Source: JALZIF01 sp964584905 (GTDB taxonomy: Bacteria > Gemmatimonadota > Gemmatimonadetes > Gemmatimonadales > Gemmatimonadaceae). From it: a stretch of DNA of 64,000 bases. The stretch is from positions 13,461 through 77,460 of the forward strand of contig CAZPCC010000395.1 of assembly GCA_964584905.1 (NCBI GenBank). Direction: 5' to 3'. Positions 33,874 to 43,421 of this stretch are shown here, in pieces. How positions within the stretch are numbered: the stretch's first letter is position 1; each line of letters starts with the position of its first letter. The notes beneath the pieces are model-generated. The model worked only from the letters and a program-made list of their open reading frames with translations, ran no database searches and had not been told where the DNA came from. The translations under genes and the position numbers were made by a program.

Positions 33874-35028
33874 ATGAGAATGCGGATTGCCTCGCTTTTT
33901 GCTTTGGCGACCGTGATGGCAGCCTCGCAGAAGGCACCGGCACAGGATGCCGCGCAGCGGTCCCCGACCCCCGCGCCGGTGAGCGGCGGAGTGCGCGTCG
34001 AGACCGTCGCCAGCGGTCTTGTGCGCCCATGGGCGCTCGAGTTTCTGCCTGACGGGCGCATGCTCGTGACCGAGCGTCCGGGTCGGCTGCGCATCGTCGC
34101 AACCGATGGCACGCTGTCGGAACCGATCGCCGGAGTGCCGGATGTCGCCGCGCAGGGGCAGGGCGGACTGCTCGATGTCGCTCTTGACCCGAACTTTGCC
34201 GAGAACCGGCTCGTCTATCTCTCGTTTTCCGAGCCCGGCGAGGGTGGCACGGCGAGCACTGCCGTTGCCCGGGGTCGGTTGGGCGATGGCCGGCTCGAGA
34301 ACGTGCAGGTGATCTACCGGCAGACGCCAAAGGTGCGCAGCCGCGGCCATTATGGATCGCGTCTCGTTTTCAGGAGAGATGGGACGTTGTTCATCACGCA
34401 GGGTGACCGCCAGAATCAACGGCCGCTGGTGCAGGACCTGACGACCGGCATCGGCAAGATCGTGCGCATCAATACGGACGGGTCGGCGCCACCTGACAAC
34501 CCGTTCGTTGGACGCGATGGGGCGCTGGCGGAGATCTGGTCGTACGGTCATCGCAACCTTCAGGGTGCCACCCTACACCCGGAGACCGGACAGCTCTGGA
34601 CCGTGGAGCATGGCGCGCGAGGCGGGGATGAGCTCAACCATCCCGAGGCCGGAAAGAACTACGGCTGGCCGGTGATCACGTACGGCGTCGACTACTCGGG
34701 CGCATCGATAGGCGAAGGCAGGTCGAAGGAAGGCATGGAGCAGCCTGTTTACTACTGGGACCCGGTAATCGCGCCGTCGGGGATGATCTTCTACACTGGC
34801 AACACGTATCCGGGATGGCAGGGCAGCCTGTTCATCGGGTCAATGCAGCCGGGACTGCTCGTCAGGCTCGAGCTACGGAACGGCCGTGTGACGAGCGAAG
34901 AGCGCTACCTGGGCGATCTGAATGAGCGCATTCGCGATGTTCAGCAGGGCCCCGACGGGCTGCTCTATCTGGTAACCGACAATCAGCAGGGCCGTGTGCT
35001 GCGCGTGGTGCCGGCGGGCTCGCGGTGA
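33874..35028 (+). CDS. PQQ-dependent soluble aldose sugar dehydrogenase (YliI/Asd-like)
   Basis: A periplasmic quinoprotein of 384 residues, with a signal peptide (IASLFALATVMAASQKAPAQ). The six-bladed propeller shows GLVRPWALEFLPDGRMLVTE, QGGLLDVALDP, GSRLVFRRDGTLFITQGDR with the catalytic-His-like position in RGHYGS, and SYGHRNLQGATLHP...EHGARGGDELN, all hallmarks of the family. It oxidises aldoses using PQQ and calcium. GAGGAGTGAAGGAA precedes the ATG at 33874. It converges on a haem-binding lipoprotein that could accept electrons. PQQ synthesis genes are not in the window. Confidence 0.92.
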   Translation: MRMRIASLFALATVMAASQKAPAQDAAQRSPTPAPVSGGVRVETVASGLVRPWALEFLPDGRMLVTERPGRLRIVATDGTLSEPIAGVPDVAAQGQGGLLDVALDPNFAENRLVYLSFSEPGEGGTASTAVARGRLGDGRLENVQVIYRQTPKVRSRGHYGSRLVFRRDGTLFITQGDRQNQRPLVQDLTTGIGKIVRINTDGSAPPDNPFVGRDGALAEIWSYGHRNLQGATLHPETGQLWTVEHGARGGDELNHPEAGKNYGWPVITYGVDYSGASIGEGRSKEGMEQPVYYWDPVIAPSGMIFYTGNTYPGWQGSLFIGSMQPGLLVRLELRNGRVTSEERYLGDLNERIRDVQQGPDGLLYLVTDNQQGRVLRVVPAGSR

Positions 35029-35044
35029 GCGCCGGCTACCTGTA

Positions 35045-37216
35045 CTACCGCGCCAGCGGATCCGGGCGGAGCTGAAATTTCATGACCTTGCTGGTGGTTC
35101 CTTTGCCGCCCTCCATGTGAAATGGCGCGCGAGTGCTGATCGTGGTCCATAGCCCACGACCCTTCCATCCGGCGTCCGGGTCATCGATCCGGCCGTCCAT
35201 CCACTTGGTGTAGAACCCGAGCGGATAGGGAACGCGCAGCACGACCCATCTCCCGTCCTTCAGCGCCAGCAGTCCTTCGGATGCGTTGCCGGTGTTGATA
35301 GGCACGTTCTCGCCGAGCCCGAAGGTGTTGAACTGATCGACCCACGTGTAGTAGCTCGCCTCGGCGCTGCCGGGAGTCGATACGCCGCCGATCTGCGGTA
35401 GCGGCTCCACGTAGAACGTCCACCCTTCGGGACAGTGCTGCCCGGTGGCGGCCGGCCCGTTGAGCGGTCCCGTGCACTTGCGCCGGTCGAAGCTGGCCAT
35501 GTGTCCGCTGGCCAGCGCCGCCCAGGCGACGCCGTCGCGGTCCACATCCATGCCGCGCGGAGAGAACCCGGTTACCGGCGCACCGGTTCCGTCGACCGGG
35601 AGTTGATATACCTCGACGAGGGCCGTCTCCGTCGGATCAGGACCGGGGACGAGCCTTACAACTGCGCCAGGATATCCTAACGACGAGCCCCATACCGATC
35701 CGTCCGGCGCCGGAGCCACGGCGTAGAAGCCGAAGGTGACCCGCTTGTCCCTGGCCGGATCGACCGGTTCGTTCGGTTCCACGTATTCATCCCGCTTTCC
35801 ATTGCCGTTCGTGTCGATGATCAAAGGCGTCCATCCCTGCGAGGCTGCCTCGTCGCCCGTCTCATCGAACATCTTCGTGTTCAGCCAGCCGATCACTCCG
35901 CCGCCTCCGCTCGTCCATAGCGTGTTGTTTGCGTCCTCGGCGAACATGAGATGATGGGTGCTGAAGCAGGTGCTGATGTGCGTCAGGCGCTCGGTCCTGG
36001 GGTCGTAGACTGCCAGGTGCCGGCCGGCGCGCGCCACCGGAAAGACCTTCGCCGAAGGATGGTCGGATCCTTCCTTGCAGAAGTCGGGATTGTCCGGCGG
36101 CCTGACGGCGGAAGTGATCCAGACCCGGCCCTCTCCGTCGAGCATCGGGTTGTGCACATTCGCCTTGCTGGTCCAGATCGCCTCGCTGCCCCAATAGGGT
36201 GAAGGCTCCGGCATGTTAGGGCCGGACGCGGGGCGCGTGTCGGGATCGCGAACGGTCACCGGCACGCGGCTCGCCACGTGTCGCTCGGGATCGACCACCG
36301 GGAGGTAGTCCGCGCTGGCTTCGAGGGCTCCGTACACCGGCCCATCGGCGTTGACCCTCGGATTCCGGCGGTCGGTCGAGACCACGTCGTGCAGATATGC
36401 CTTCGGGTCGGCCCAGTCCCACTGCGTTATGACCACGTTGCGCTCGATGCCTTGCGGGCGCGGTGGCGCCGGCGGGACGGCGCCGGCGGCAATGCGATCG
36501 GTCCAGTCGGCGAACATCGCCAGCGTTCGCTCGCGGCCCAGCCGCCCGACCGCACCGCTCATTCCCGCGCCAGCCTGTCCGGACTGGATCCGCCGGTGCC
36601 ACGCCGCCGCGCTGTTCTCGAAGCTACCTAACGCGGCAGGAATCTCGCGCGTCGACTTGGCACCGAGTTGGTGGCAGGCAGTACAGCCACCGGATTTGAT
36701 GCTTCGAAGAAACTCCGCCTGGTGGGCGACACCCGTCGCAATGCCGTTGCCCTCGGGCCCGGTGCCCGGAAAGTCGCTCGCCGGCGGCACCCGGAGCAGC
36801 GACCACCAGTATCCCGCCGGGTAATACTCGGCTGCCGCGCGCTCATTCGGCGCTGCGACGGCAGCGAGGTCGAGCTGCCTTCCGGGCGTGGACCGAGCGG
36901 CCGGCGAATCGGTCAATCCGTATCCGCGCACCCAGACCTCGTAGTTGGCCGCGGGAAGGTCGGGGATGAGATAGCGTCCCTCATCATCGGTGACGACGAT
37001 ACGCACGAACTTGGTAGGCAGGTCGTTCGTCTCCGCGATGACCCACACTCCGGCTTCGGGACCGCTTGGACCGGTCACCACTCCCGCGATGTCGTCGCCA
37101 TCGATCGAAATCGACCCGCTTTCCGCCGTATCGACGCTGTTGCGGGGAGCGCACGCCGCGGTCAGTCCGGTGCACGCCACCGCGAGAAGCCCAACGGCTC
37201 GAGCTGGAACTCTCAT
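35045..37216 (-). CDS. Lipoprotein with carboxypeptidase-regulatory domain, CxxCH haem site and propeller
   Basis: 723 residues with lipobox LTAAC near residue 22. Residues about 35-110 form a CarboxypepD_reg-like beta domain (GSISIDGDDIAGVVTGPSG). A haem-binding CTACH lies near residue 176 within SIKSGGCTACHQLG. The remaining 500 residues carry propeller-like repeats such as GRVWITSAVRPPDNP and DRDGVAWAALASGH. The ATG at 37216 has AGGAGGCAGG before it. This looks like a c-type cytochrome fused to a Vgb/streptogramin-lyase-like propeller, perhaps an electron-transfer partner of the convergent sugar dehydrogenase. Specific function unknown. Confidence 0.68.
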   Translation of the reverse strand: MRVPARAVGLLAVACTGLTAACAPRNSVDTAESGSISIDGDDIAGVVTGPSGPEAGVWVIAETNDLPTKFVRIVVTDDEGRYLIPDLPAANYEVWVRGYGLTDSPAARSTPGRQLDLAAVAAPNERAAAEYYPAGYWWSLLRVPPASDFPGTGPEGNGIATGVAHQAEFLRSIKSGGCTACHQLGAKSTREIPAALGSFENSAAAWHRRIQSGQAGAGMSGAVGRLGRERTLAMFADWTDRIAAGAVPPAPPRPQGIERNVVITQWDWADPKAYLHDVVSTDRRNPRVNADGPVYGALEASADYLPVVDPERHVASRVPVTVRDPDTRPASGPNMPEPSPYWGSEAIWTSKANVHNPMLDGEGRVWITSAVRPPDNPDFCKEGSDHPSAKVFPVARAGRHLAVYDPRTERLTHISTCFSTHHLMFAEDANNTLWTSGGGGVIGWLNTKMFDETGDEAASQGWTPLIIDTNGNGKRDEYVEPNEPVDPARDKRVTFGFYAVAPAPDGSVWGSSLGYPGAVVRLVPGPDPTETALVEVYQLPVDGTGAPVTGFSPRGMDVDRDGVAWAALASGHMASFDRRKCTGPLNGPAATGQHCPEGWTFYVEPLPQIGGVSTPGSAEASYYTWVDQFNTFGLGENVPINTGNASEGLLALKDGRWVVLRVPYPLGFYTKWMDGRIDDPDAGWKGRGLWTTISTRAPFHMEGGKGTTSKVMKFQLRPDPLAR

Positions 37217-37354
37217 CCTGCCTCCTCCTTTTCTGTTCGCGGCAGCTGTGCTTGCCCGGATCGTCTGGCAGTCAGTCCGAATCGGCGCCGCGAGGTGCAC
37301 TGATCGCAGTATGCAGCAACACATCCGCGCGCGGCAAGGAAAGCGGAAAACTTC

Positions 37355-38491
37355 TTACAGCAGCAGAGCCTCGATCCTGTTGGCCTGCACAATCGAATCG
37401 TGAGGCGACCATGCGAATACGGTGAACCGCCCATCCTGAGAGGCGACCAGTGCAATCGCGTCGCGCTGATCGTGGACGAACTGCGCGGCGGACAGATGCC
37501 GGGTTCCACCGAATTGCGAAGGCGCAATAATGAATGGCCTGCTGCCGAGAATCGGCTCGGTGACGCTGATCCTGTTGACCGCAGAGCTTCCCTCTCGCCG
37601 GGCGAGCTTTGCGCCGAATGCGAGCAGATCGTGGCGTTCGTTCATTATGGTCGCTCCATCCACCGCGGTAAGACCGCCAATGCCGTCGATGACCTTCGAC
37701 ACCGCGTCGCTCCATTCGGCGGTCGCCCGGTCGTGCTCGGGCTGCTCCAGCAGATCGCCGAGCGTCGAGAAAGGTGGAGAGACCGCGTAGCTTACCGGCC
37801 CCGTAATCGATTCCCGCCATTTGTCCGATCCCGTCGGCACGATGATCAGCGCTCCACCGTGGCCGTGTTCGCGCATCGAGATCGCCAGCTGAACGAATTC
37901 ATTCAGTGAACCCAGCCATGCATCGGGGGCGTCCTTGCCGAGGAATGCGGACAGGAACGCCGGGAAGTCCGGCGAGCTGGCGTGCAGCTCATCCACGACC
38001 CTGAGCTCGTTGCCGCGGATCACGGCGATGTTCCCGAATTTGCCGAACGCAGAGCCGCGGCGGTACTTCATAACGAGAAGCCCGGGCTCCACGACCTCGA
38101 GAATGAAGCACAGGTCGGGGACGACGCGAGTGGCTCCCCACACGCGCAGCTCGCCGTCCAGCCGCCACACTGCGAGGTGAATGCCGCGCCGTTCGACGGC
38201 CGGCGCCAGTCTGGTCAGGGAATCGGGGGTGAGGGGCAGCGAGTACTCGAACCGCATTGGCTTGCCTGACTGCTCGGGGGGCGCCAATGCAAGCGAGATG
38301 CGCGGAGTACGGCCTTCCTCGCGACGCAGACTTGCCCAGAACGCCGCATTTACGATAGCCGCCACGGCGTCGGGATCCGGTGGCGGTGCGGCACTCGCTG
38401 GATGTTCGGACGTGCCTGCCAGGAGACGCTCGAAGAAGGTCGAAACGGTGGCCGCGGCAGCCGCCGCCGTGGTGTAGGCCTGCTCGCTCAC
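37355..38491 (-). CDS. DisA_N-like (diadenylate-cyclase-like) sensor protein
   Basis: 378 residues, soluble. A mixed N-terminal region is followed by a domain that resembles the DAC domain of c-di-AMP synthases: GGALIIVPTGS at 212-221, TAVDGATIMN with the DGA motif at 278-280, and GTRHLSAAQFVHDQRDAIAL at 329-348, the place of the RHR motif. Here the second Arg of RHR is Leu, so cyclase activity is doubtful. Such DAC-like sensor domains have been described in comparative studies of nucleotide signalling. Neighbours give no further clue; it may be a nucleotide sensor rather than a synthase. Confidence 0.62.
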   Translation of the reverse strand: MSEQAYTTAAAAAATVSTFFERLLAGTSEHPASAAPPPDPDAVAAIVNAAFWASLRREEGRTPRISLALAPPEQSGKPMRFEYSLPLTPDSLTRLAPAVERRGIHLAVWRLDGELRVWGATRVVPDLCFILEVVEPGLLVMKYRRGSAFGKFGNIAVIRGNELRVVDELHASSPDFPAFLSAFLGKDAPDAWLGSLNEFVQLAISMREHGHGGALIIVPTGSDKWRESITGPVSYAVSPPFSTLGDLLEQPEHDRATAEWSDAVSKVIDGIGGLTAVDGATIMNERHDLLAFGAKLARREGSSAVNRISVTEPILGSRPFIIAPSQFGGTRHLSAAQFVHDQRDAIALVASQDGRFTVFAWSPHDSIVQANRIEALLL

Positions 38492-38838
38492 GAGACGGCT
38501 CTCACGGGTGGCCCGTTCCCTTACGACTGTCTCGAGACTGGCTTGAAAGTTGACTCATCGGTCGTACGAGCGAAGCGATCGGCTTAACGCGGCGTAAACC
38601 GGCCGCGCAACGGTGGAGTGGGCAGACTCGCCAATTTGACACCGCGTGCGCAAGTCTCCCTGGCACCTTCGAAGTTGGAGAACCGTGATCCCCGCCGCAC
38701 GATTGATTGCGAGCGCGGGAGATACGGAAGGCTCAACGCTGACCCCGACCCTCAACCCCCGACAATATCGCCGGTGCCAGAAACGGAACTTGGCCGGTTC
38801 GCGTTCAAGAGCGCGAGGCAATCAGATTCCAACCAGAG
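38492..38838. other. Divergent intergenic region
   Basis: A 347-bp gap between the DAC-like gene (minus) and the luciferase-like gene (plus). It should carry promoters for both. I see no hairpin, operator palindrome or short gene of note. Confidence 0.4.
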
Positions 38839-39855
38839 ATGCAGATGATTCCGTTTTCAGTGCTGGACCTTGCTCCGATCGTGCAGGGAGGTGACGCGGC
38901 GCAGGCGTTCCGCAATTCGCTGGACCTCGCCCAGCATGCAGAACGGTGGGGCTACCACCGGTTCTGGCTCGCGGAGCACCACAGTATCCCGAGTGTCGCG
39001 AGCGCGGCGACGGCAGTGGTGATTGCGCACGTGGCTGCCGGTACCTCCACGATTCGAGTGGGCGCCGGTGGTGTAATGCTCCCCAACCATCCGCCGCTGA
39101 TCATCGCCGAGCAGTTCGGGACGCTTGCGTCGCTTCATCCGGGACGAATAGATCTGGGGCTCGGACGCGCCCCGGGCTCCGATCAGAGTACGGCGCGCGC
39201 TCTCCGGCGCCCGCCCAGCGCCGGAGATTCCTTTCCGCAGGACGTGCTGGAACTGATGGCATATTTCCGTAAGGCGGAGCCGGGCCAGGCGGTGCGCGCG
39301 GTCCCCGGCGAGGGGCTCGACATTCCGATCTGGATCCTCGGTTCGAGCCTTTTCGGGGCGCAGCTCGCCGCCGCGTTAGGGCTGCCCTTTGCGTTTGCGT
39401 CGCACTTTGCGCCCGCGCTGCTCGATCAGGCGCTTGACGTTTACCGCGCGCGATTCCGCCCATCGGAACGGCTCGACCAGCCACAGGTCATGCTGGCTGT
39501 CAACGTATTCGCCGCCGATACGGACGACGAGGCGGAGCTGCTGTTGACCTCGCTGCAGCAGGCGCTCGTGAACCTGCGTCGCGGTCAGCCCACGCCGCTA
39601 GCTCCCCCAGTCGAGGGCTTCGCCGAGCAGCTCGCGCCATTCGAGCGCGCGATGCTCGACGAAATGCTCGCCTCTACAGTGGTCGGCACACCGAGCCGCG
39701 TCAGGCAGGGATTGCAGGCAGTGATCGACCGGACGGGGGCCGACGAGCTGATGATAACGTCGCAGATCCACGACCACTCGGCGCGACTGCGCTCGTACGA
39801 GATGACCGCAGAGGTGCGGAGCTCGCTCGCTGCGACTGTAGGCCAGGCCGGCTAG
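38839..39855 (+). CDS. LLM-class flavin-dependent oxidoreductase (luciferase-like, MsnO8 type)
   Basis: A bacterial-luciferase-fold protein of 338 residues. The start SVLDLAPIVQG and the segment YHRFWLAEHHSIPSVASAAT are the standard opening of the MsnO8-like group, and GAGGVMLPNHPPLIIAEQFG and RIDLGLGRAPGSD follow. It would use reduced flavin and oxygen to oxidise an unknown substrate, possibly an alkane or a xenobiotic. The start may be 38839 or the in-frame ATG at 38845. It converges on marC. Confidence 0.9.
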   Translation: MQMIPFSVLDLAPIVQGGDAAQAFRNSLDLAQHAERWGYHRFWLAEHHSIPSVASAATAVVIAHVAAGTSTIRVGAGGVMLPNHPPLIIAEQFGTLASLHPGRIDLGLGRAPGSDQSTARALRRPPSAGDSFPQDVLELMAYFRKAEPGQAVRAVPGEGLDIPIWILGSSLFGAQLAAALGLPFAFASHFAPALLDQALDVYRARFRPSERLDQPQVMLAVNVFAADTDDEAELLLTSLQQALVNLRRGQPTPLAPPVEGFAEQLAPFERAMLDEMLASTVVGTPSRVRQGLQAVIDRTGADELMITSQIHDHSARLRSYEMTAEVRSSLAATVGQAG

Positions 39856-39876
39856 CGCAAGCGCTTCGCGCCGCCC

Positions 39877-40536
39877 TCACGTGCCTCCAACGGCGCGAAG
39901 GAGCGCCAGAATGACGGGCCGGGCGCCATCGATGATGAACTGTACGCCTATCACCGTGAGCAGCAGGCCCATAATCCGAGTCATCACGTTCAGCCCAGTC
40001 TGACCGAAGTGCAGCACGAGTCGCGGCGCAGCGGCCAGTGCGGCGAACACGATGGCGAGTACGACCAGGATTGTGCCGAACAGTACGACCACGTGCGCAC
40101 CGGTCGTCGCACTCCCGGTCAACACCATGACGGTCGTTATGGATCCTGGTCCCACTATCAGCGGTATGCCGAGCGGGGTTATCGCGATGTCCTCCTTCTG
40201 AAGCGCCTCTTCCTCCTCTTCGGGGGTCGCCTTCACCCGAGACTGTTTAACCTGCAGCATGTCCATCCCGATGCCGAAGAGGATGATTCCGCCCGCAATA
40301 CGAAACGCTTCGAGCGTGATACCGAACAACTGAAAGAGCGCGCCGCCGAGGATGGCGAAGAAGTACAGTACGATTGCAGCGGTCAGGATGGCTGTTCTCA
40401 GCGTGCGCAACTGATGCGCTCGCGTATACCCCGCGGTGAGCGCCAGGTAGAGAGGGGCGACGCTCAGCGGGTTGAGAAGCGCAAGTAAAGAAGAGAAGCA
40501 GAGCAGGGCGAAAGCGCCCAGCGCTTCGAGGTTCAT
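39877..40536 (-). CDS. MarC-family integral membrane protein
   Basis: A six-helix inner-membrane protein of 219 residues, the normal MarC/UPF0056 length. The family motif NPLSVAPLYLALT occurs in helix 1, and ITPLGIPLIVGPGSITTVMV in the central region is the second signature. An acidic loop, EEEEEALQKED, connects helices three and four. The ATG at 40536 gives the family's usual N-terminus. MarC was once linked to multiple antibiotic resistance; its real role is unsettled. Confidence 0.92.
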   Translation of the reverse strand: MNLEALGAFALLCFSSLLALLNPLSVAPLYLALTAGYTRAHQLRTLRTAILTAAIVLYFFAILGGALFQLFGITLEAFRIAGGIILFGIGMDMLQVKQSRVKATPEEEEEALQKEDIAITPLGIPLIVGPGSITTVMVLTGSATTGAHVVVLFGTILVVLAIVFAALAAAPRLVLHFGQTGLNVMTRIMGLLLTVIGVQFIIDGARPVILALLRAVGGT

Positions 40537-40866
40537 CGTGGCGACGGCGGGTATTCCATGATACGACAAGGATGGTCGTCGCCGCCCGCTACCGCGAGCG
40601 CAGTAAGCCTAATTCTTTGCTTCAGGTGCATCCCACGCCGATGCCTGGCGGCACGTATGAGCGGTGAAACTGTGCGCGGCCGGGATGGCGCATCCCGGAC
40701 CCGGACAAAGCGGCCGCCATCGCACCGGCGGCGGAAAAGACGTAAGTCATTGTATGGGAACGATCTAGGCAGGGAGTGCGGTTCGGCACGCTTCTTTCGT
40801 TCAGGTACCGATGTCCGTCGGCGGCCGCATAACGCGGCAGCTGCCTCGTTCCTTCGTCAGCACTTC
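40537..40866. other. Intergenic region upstream of the ADOP permease
   Basis: A 330-bp divergent gap. Plus-strand frames here are open but have no homology or start signal, so the permease start is placed at 40867. No hairpin or operator seen. Confidence 0.4.
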
Positions 40867-43263
40867 ATGATCACTCTGTACTCGGACATTCGATCCGCGT
40901 TACGTCAACTACGTAGGCGGCCCGCGGCGACAGTCGTTTCCGCACTCGCTCTGGCGGCGGGGATCGGGGCTGCCACGGCGATCTTCACCGTGGCCGACGC
41001 CACCCTGCTCCGTCCGCTTCCCTATCCACGGCCTGACGAGCTGGTGCGGATATGGGAGACGACGCGTGAGCGACAGGATGCCCCCTCGGCTGAGCCGACC
41101 TTTCTCGATTTCCAGGGGCGCACGCAAGCTTTCGCCAGCATCGCGGCGATGCGGGTCGAGCATCCGAGCTTAACCGGTGCAGGGGAGCCGGAGCGTCTTG
41201 ACGCGGCCGCTGTATCGGCGACGCTGCTTCCCCTGCTAGGGTCGCAGCCGGCGCTCGGACGCTCCTTTACAAACGCGGATGAATCAGCTGGTTCCCCAGC
41301 GCTGGTTGCGATACTGAGCGATGGACTCTGGCGGCGCCGGTTCGGCGCCGATCCATCGGTGATCGGGCGAACGATCATCCTCGACGGTGAGCCGCATAGC
41401 GTCATCGGCGTGCTGAAGAGCGATTTCGAGTTCGCGCCTTCGATCGATCTGTGGCTCCCGCTCGGCGCCAATCCGGGAGGTGAGCGTGACAACCGCTGGC
41501 TCGATCTGCTAGGCAGGCTCAAATCTGGGGTGACGCATCGTCAGGCCGCTGCCGACATGGAGCGCATCGCCGGCGAGCTAGCCGCCGAGTACCCCCGGTC
41601 CAACGCCGGATGGGGCGTGCGCCTGGCTTCGTTCTCCGATTGGTTGTACGGCGCGAACTACCGGCGATCGGTCTGGGTGCTGTTCGGAGCGGTGGGCTGT
41701 TTGCTCCTGCTCGCGTGCGCCAACGTCGCCAACCTGCTCGTTGCGCAGTCCATCGCCCGGGAAGGGGAGATCGGTATCCGCGTGGCGCTGGGGGCAAGTC
41801 GCAGCCGAATCGTTCGCCTTTTGTTCACCGAAAGCGTGGTGCTGGCGATACTGGGAGGCGCAGCCGGGGCATTGCTCGCCTGGTGGGGGGTCGGCGCACT
41901 GCGAGTACTGGTGCCCGAGACCGGCCAGCGGTTGAACGAGCTGACGCTCAACGGGCGAGTGCTGGCGTTTGCGTTCGGCATGGCGGCATTGACCGCCGTA
42001 GTGTTCGGACTGGTGCCGGCGTTGCGGGCGGCTCGTGTCAACGTCTCAGGAATCCTCTCGTCAGGCGTCCGCGGTGGGGGGTCGCGAGGCGGCAAGCGCC
42101 TGCGCGACATGCTCGTGGTTGCGCAGGTTGCCCTTGCCGTGGTGCTGCTCGCCGGGGCTGGCCTCATGCTCACGAGCCTTAAACGACTTGTTCGGGTTGA
42201 TACGGGAATCACCGCTAAGAACGTGCTGGCGGTTCCGCTGCAGCTGCCGGGCGACTACGGCGACCGCCAGCGCCATTTCGTTAGGGAGATCGTGGCGCGA
42301 GCAGCCGGGCTGCCCGGGGTAAGTGCGGCCGCGGTGACGGTAACCAACCCGTTCCGCGAGTGGGGGTACGCGAACGACGTGACCCCGGTAGACCGGGCTG
42401 CCGTTACGCCCTCGAGTGGTTTGCTGGTGGCCGGATGGCGCAGCGTAACGCCGCACTTCTTTCGTACACTCGGGGTGCCGGTGCTTCGCGGCCGCGCGTT
42501 CGACGAACGAGACCGAGATGGCGCCGAAGAGGTGGTCGTGATCTCGGCTTCCCTGGCGCGTCGGCTGTGGCCAAACGGCAACGCGTTGGGAAAAGCGCTC
42601 TACTGGGGCGGAACCGACGGTAATACCAAGCGCGTCGTCGGAGTGGTGGGCGACGTTCGCGACCGTCAACTCGATGCCGATCCGCAGCCGATGTTGTACC
42701 TGCCTTACGACCAGGTATACATGCCAACGACGACGCTGCTGCTGCGCACCGACGGCCGGAGTACCGATCACGCGTCGGCGATTCGCGCTGCCGTCTGGTC
42801 GATCGACGCCAATCTGCCGGTACCCGAGGTGACGCCGCTCGCCCAGAACCGCGAGGCATTGGCGGCCGGCCCGCGCATTCGCGCTTTGGTCCTGGCGAGC
42901 TTCGCGACGGTTGCCCTGCTGCTCGCCGCGCTCGGTGTGTACAGTGTCATGGCGTACGCAGTTGCGCAGCGCACCCGGGAAATCGGCCTGCGCATGGCAC
43001 TCGGCGCGCGTCCGGCCACCGTCGCGCGCGATGTGCTCGGGCGCGGGTTTGCCCTCACGGCGTTAGGTATCGCCATCGGGCTGGCCGCCAGCGTCGCCGC
43101 GGGACGGGTGGCCGCCAGCCTGCTCTACGAAACGTCGCCGGGCGACCTTCCAACGCTGGCCGGGGTGGCCGTCCTGGTGGTGGTGACCGCGCTCGCCGCT
43201 TCCTGGCTGCCGAGCCGCCGCGCGACGCGCGTCGATCCTGCCGACGCCCTTCGGTCGGCCTGA
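40867..43263 (+). CDS. ADOP-type ABC transporter permease (duplicated FtsX/MacB permease)
   Basis: A 798-residue permease of the duplicated orphan permease group common in Acidobacteriota and Gemmatimonadota. It has two MacB-PCD plus FtsX modules: a first helix (VVSALALAAGIGAATAIFTV), the first core with LLACANVANLLVAQSIARE (about 280-300), a second periplasmic domain opening DMLVVAQVALAVVLLAGAG, and a second FtsX core near the end (VYSVMAYAVAQRTREIGLRM). It ends in the typical SRRATRVDPADALRS. No ABC ATPase gene is adjacent, as is usual for the group. Role probably in export of peptides or lipids. Confidence 0.93.
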   Translation: MITLYSDIRSALRQLRRRPAATVVSALALAAGIGAATAIFTVADATLLRPLPYPRPDELVRIWETTRERQDAPSAEPTFLDFQGRTQAFASIAAMRVEHPSLTGAGEPERLDAAAVSATLLPLLGSQPALGRSFTNADESAGSPALVAILSDGLWRRRFGADPSVIGRTIILDGEPHSVIGVLKSDFEFAPSIDLWLPLGANPGGERDNRWLDLLGRLKSGVTHRQAAADMERIAGELAAEYPRSNAGWGVRLASFSDWLYGANYRRSVWVLFGAVGCLLLLACANVANLLVAQSIAREGEIGIRVALGASRSRIVRLLFTESVVLAILGGAAGALLAWWGVGALRVLVPETGQRLNELTLNGRVLAFAFGMAALTAVVFGLVPALRAARVNVSGILSSGVRGGGSRGGKRLRDMLVVAQVALAVVLLAGAGLMLTSLKRLVRVDTGITAKNVLAVPLQLPGDYGDRQRHFVREIVARAAGLPGVSAAAVTVTNPFREWGYANDVTPVDRAAVTPSSGLLVAGWRSVTPHFFRTLGVPVLRGRAFDERDRDGAEEVVVISASLARRLWPNGNALGKALYWGGTDGNTKRVVGVVGDVRDRQLDADPQPMLYLPYDQVYMPTTTLLLRTDGRSTDHASAIRAAVWSIDANLPVPEVTPLAQNREALAAGPRIRALVLASFATVALLLAALGVYSVMAYAVAQRTREIGLRMALGARPATVARDVLGRGFALTALGIAIGLAASVAAGRVAASLLYETSPGDLPTLAGVAVLVVVTALAASWLPSRRATRVDPADALRSA

Positions 43264-43421
43264 CGCGCACTCCGGCATGCTGGGACGCCGATACCGATTC
43301 GCATAGCCCGCAAGCCAAGGAATCGTTCTCTGGACCACTCGCTCCCGCCTGCCCCAAGGGCTAGCTTCACGGCTTCCGATCCTATGAGATCACACGGCCA
43401 ACTCGATCGCTTTTCAGCCTC

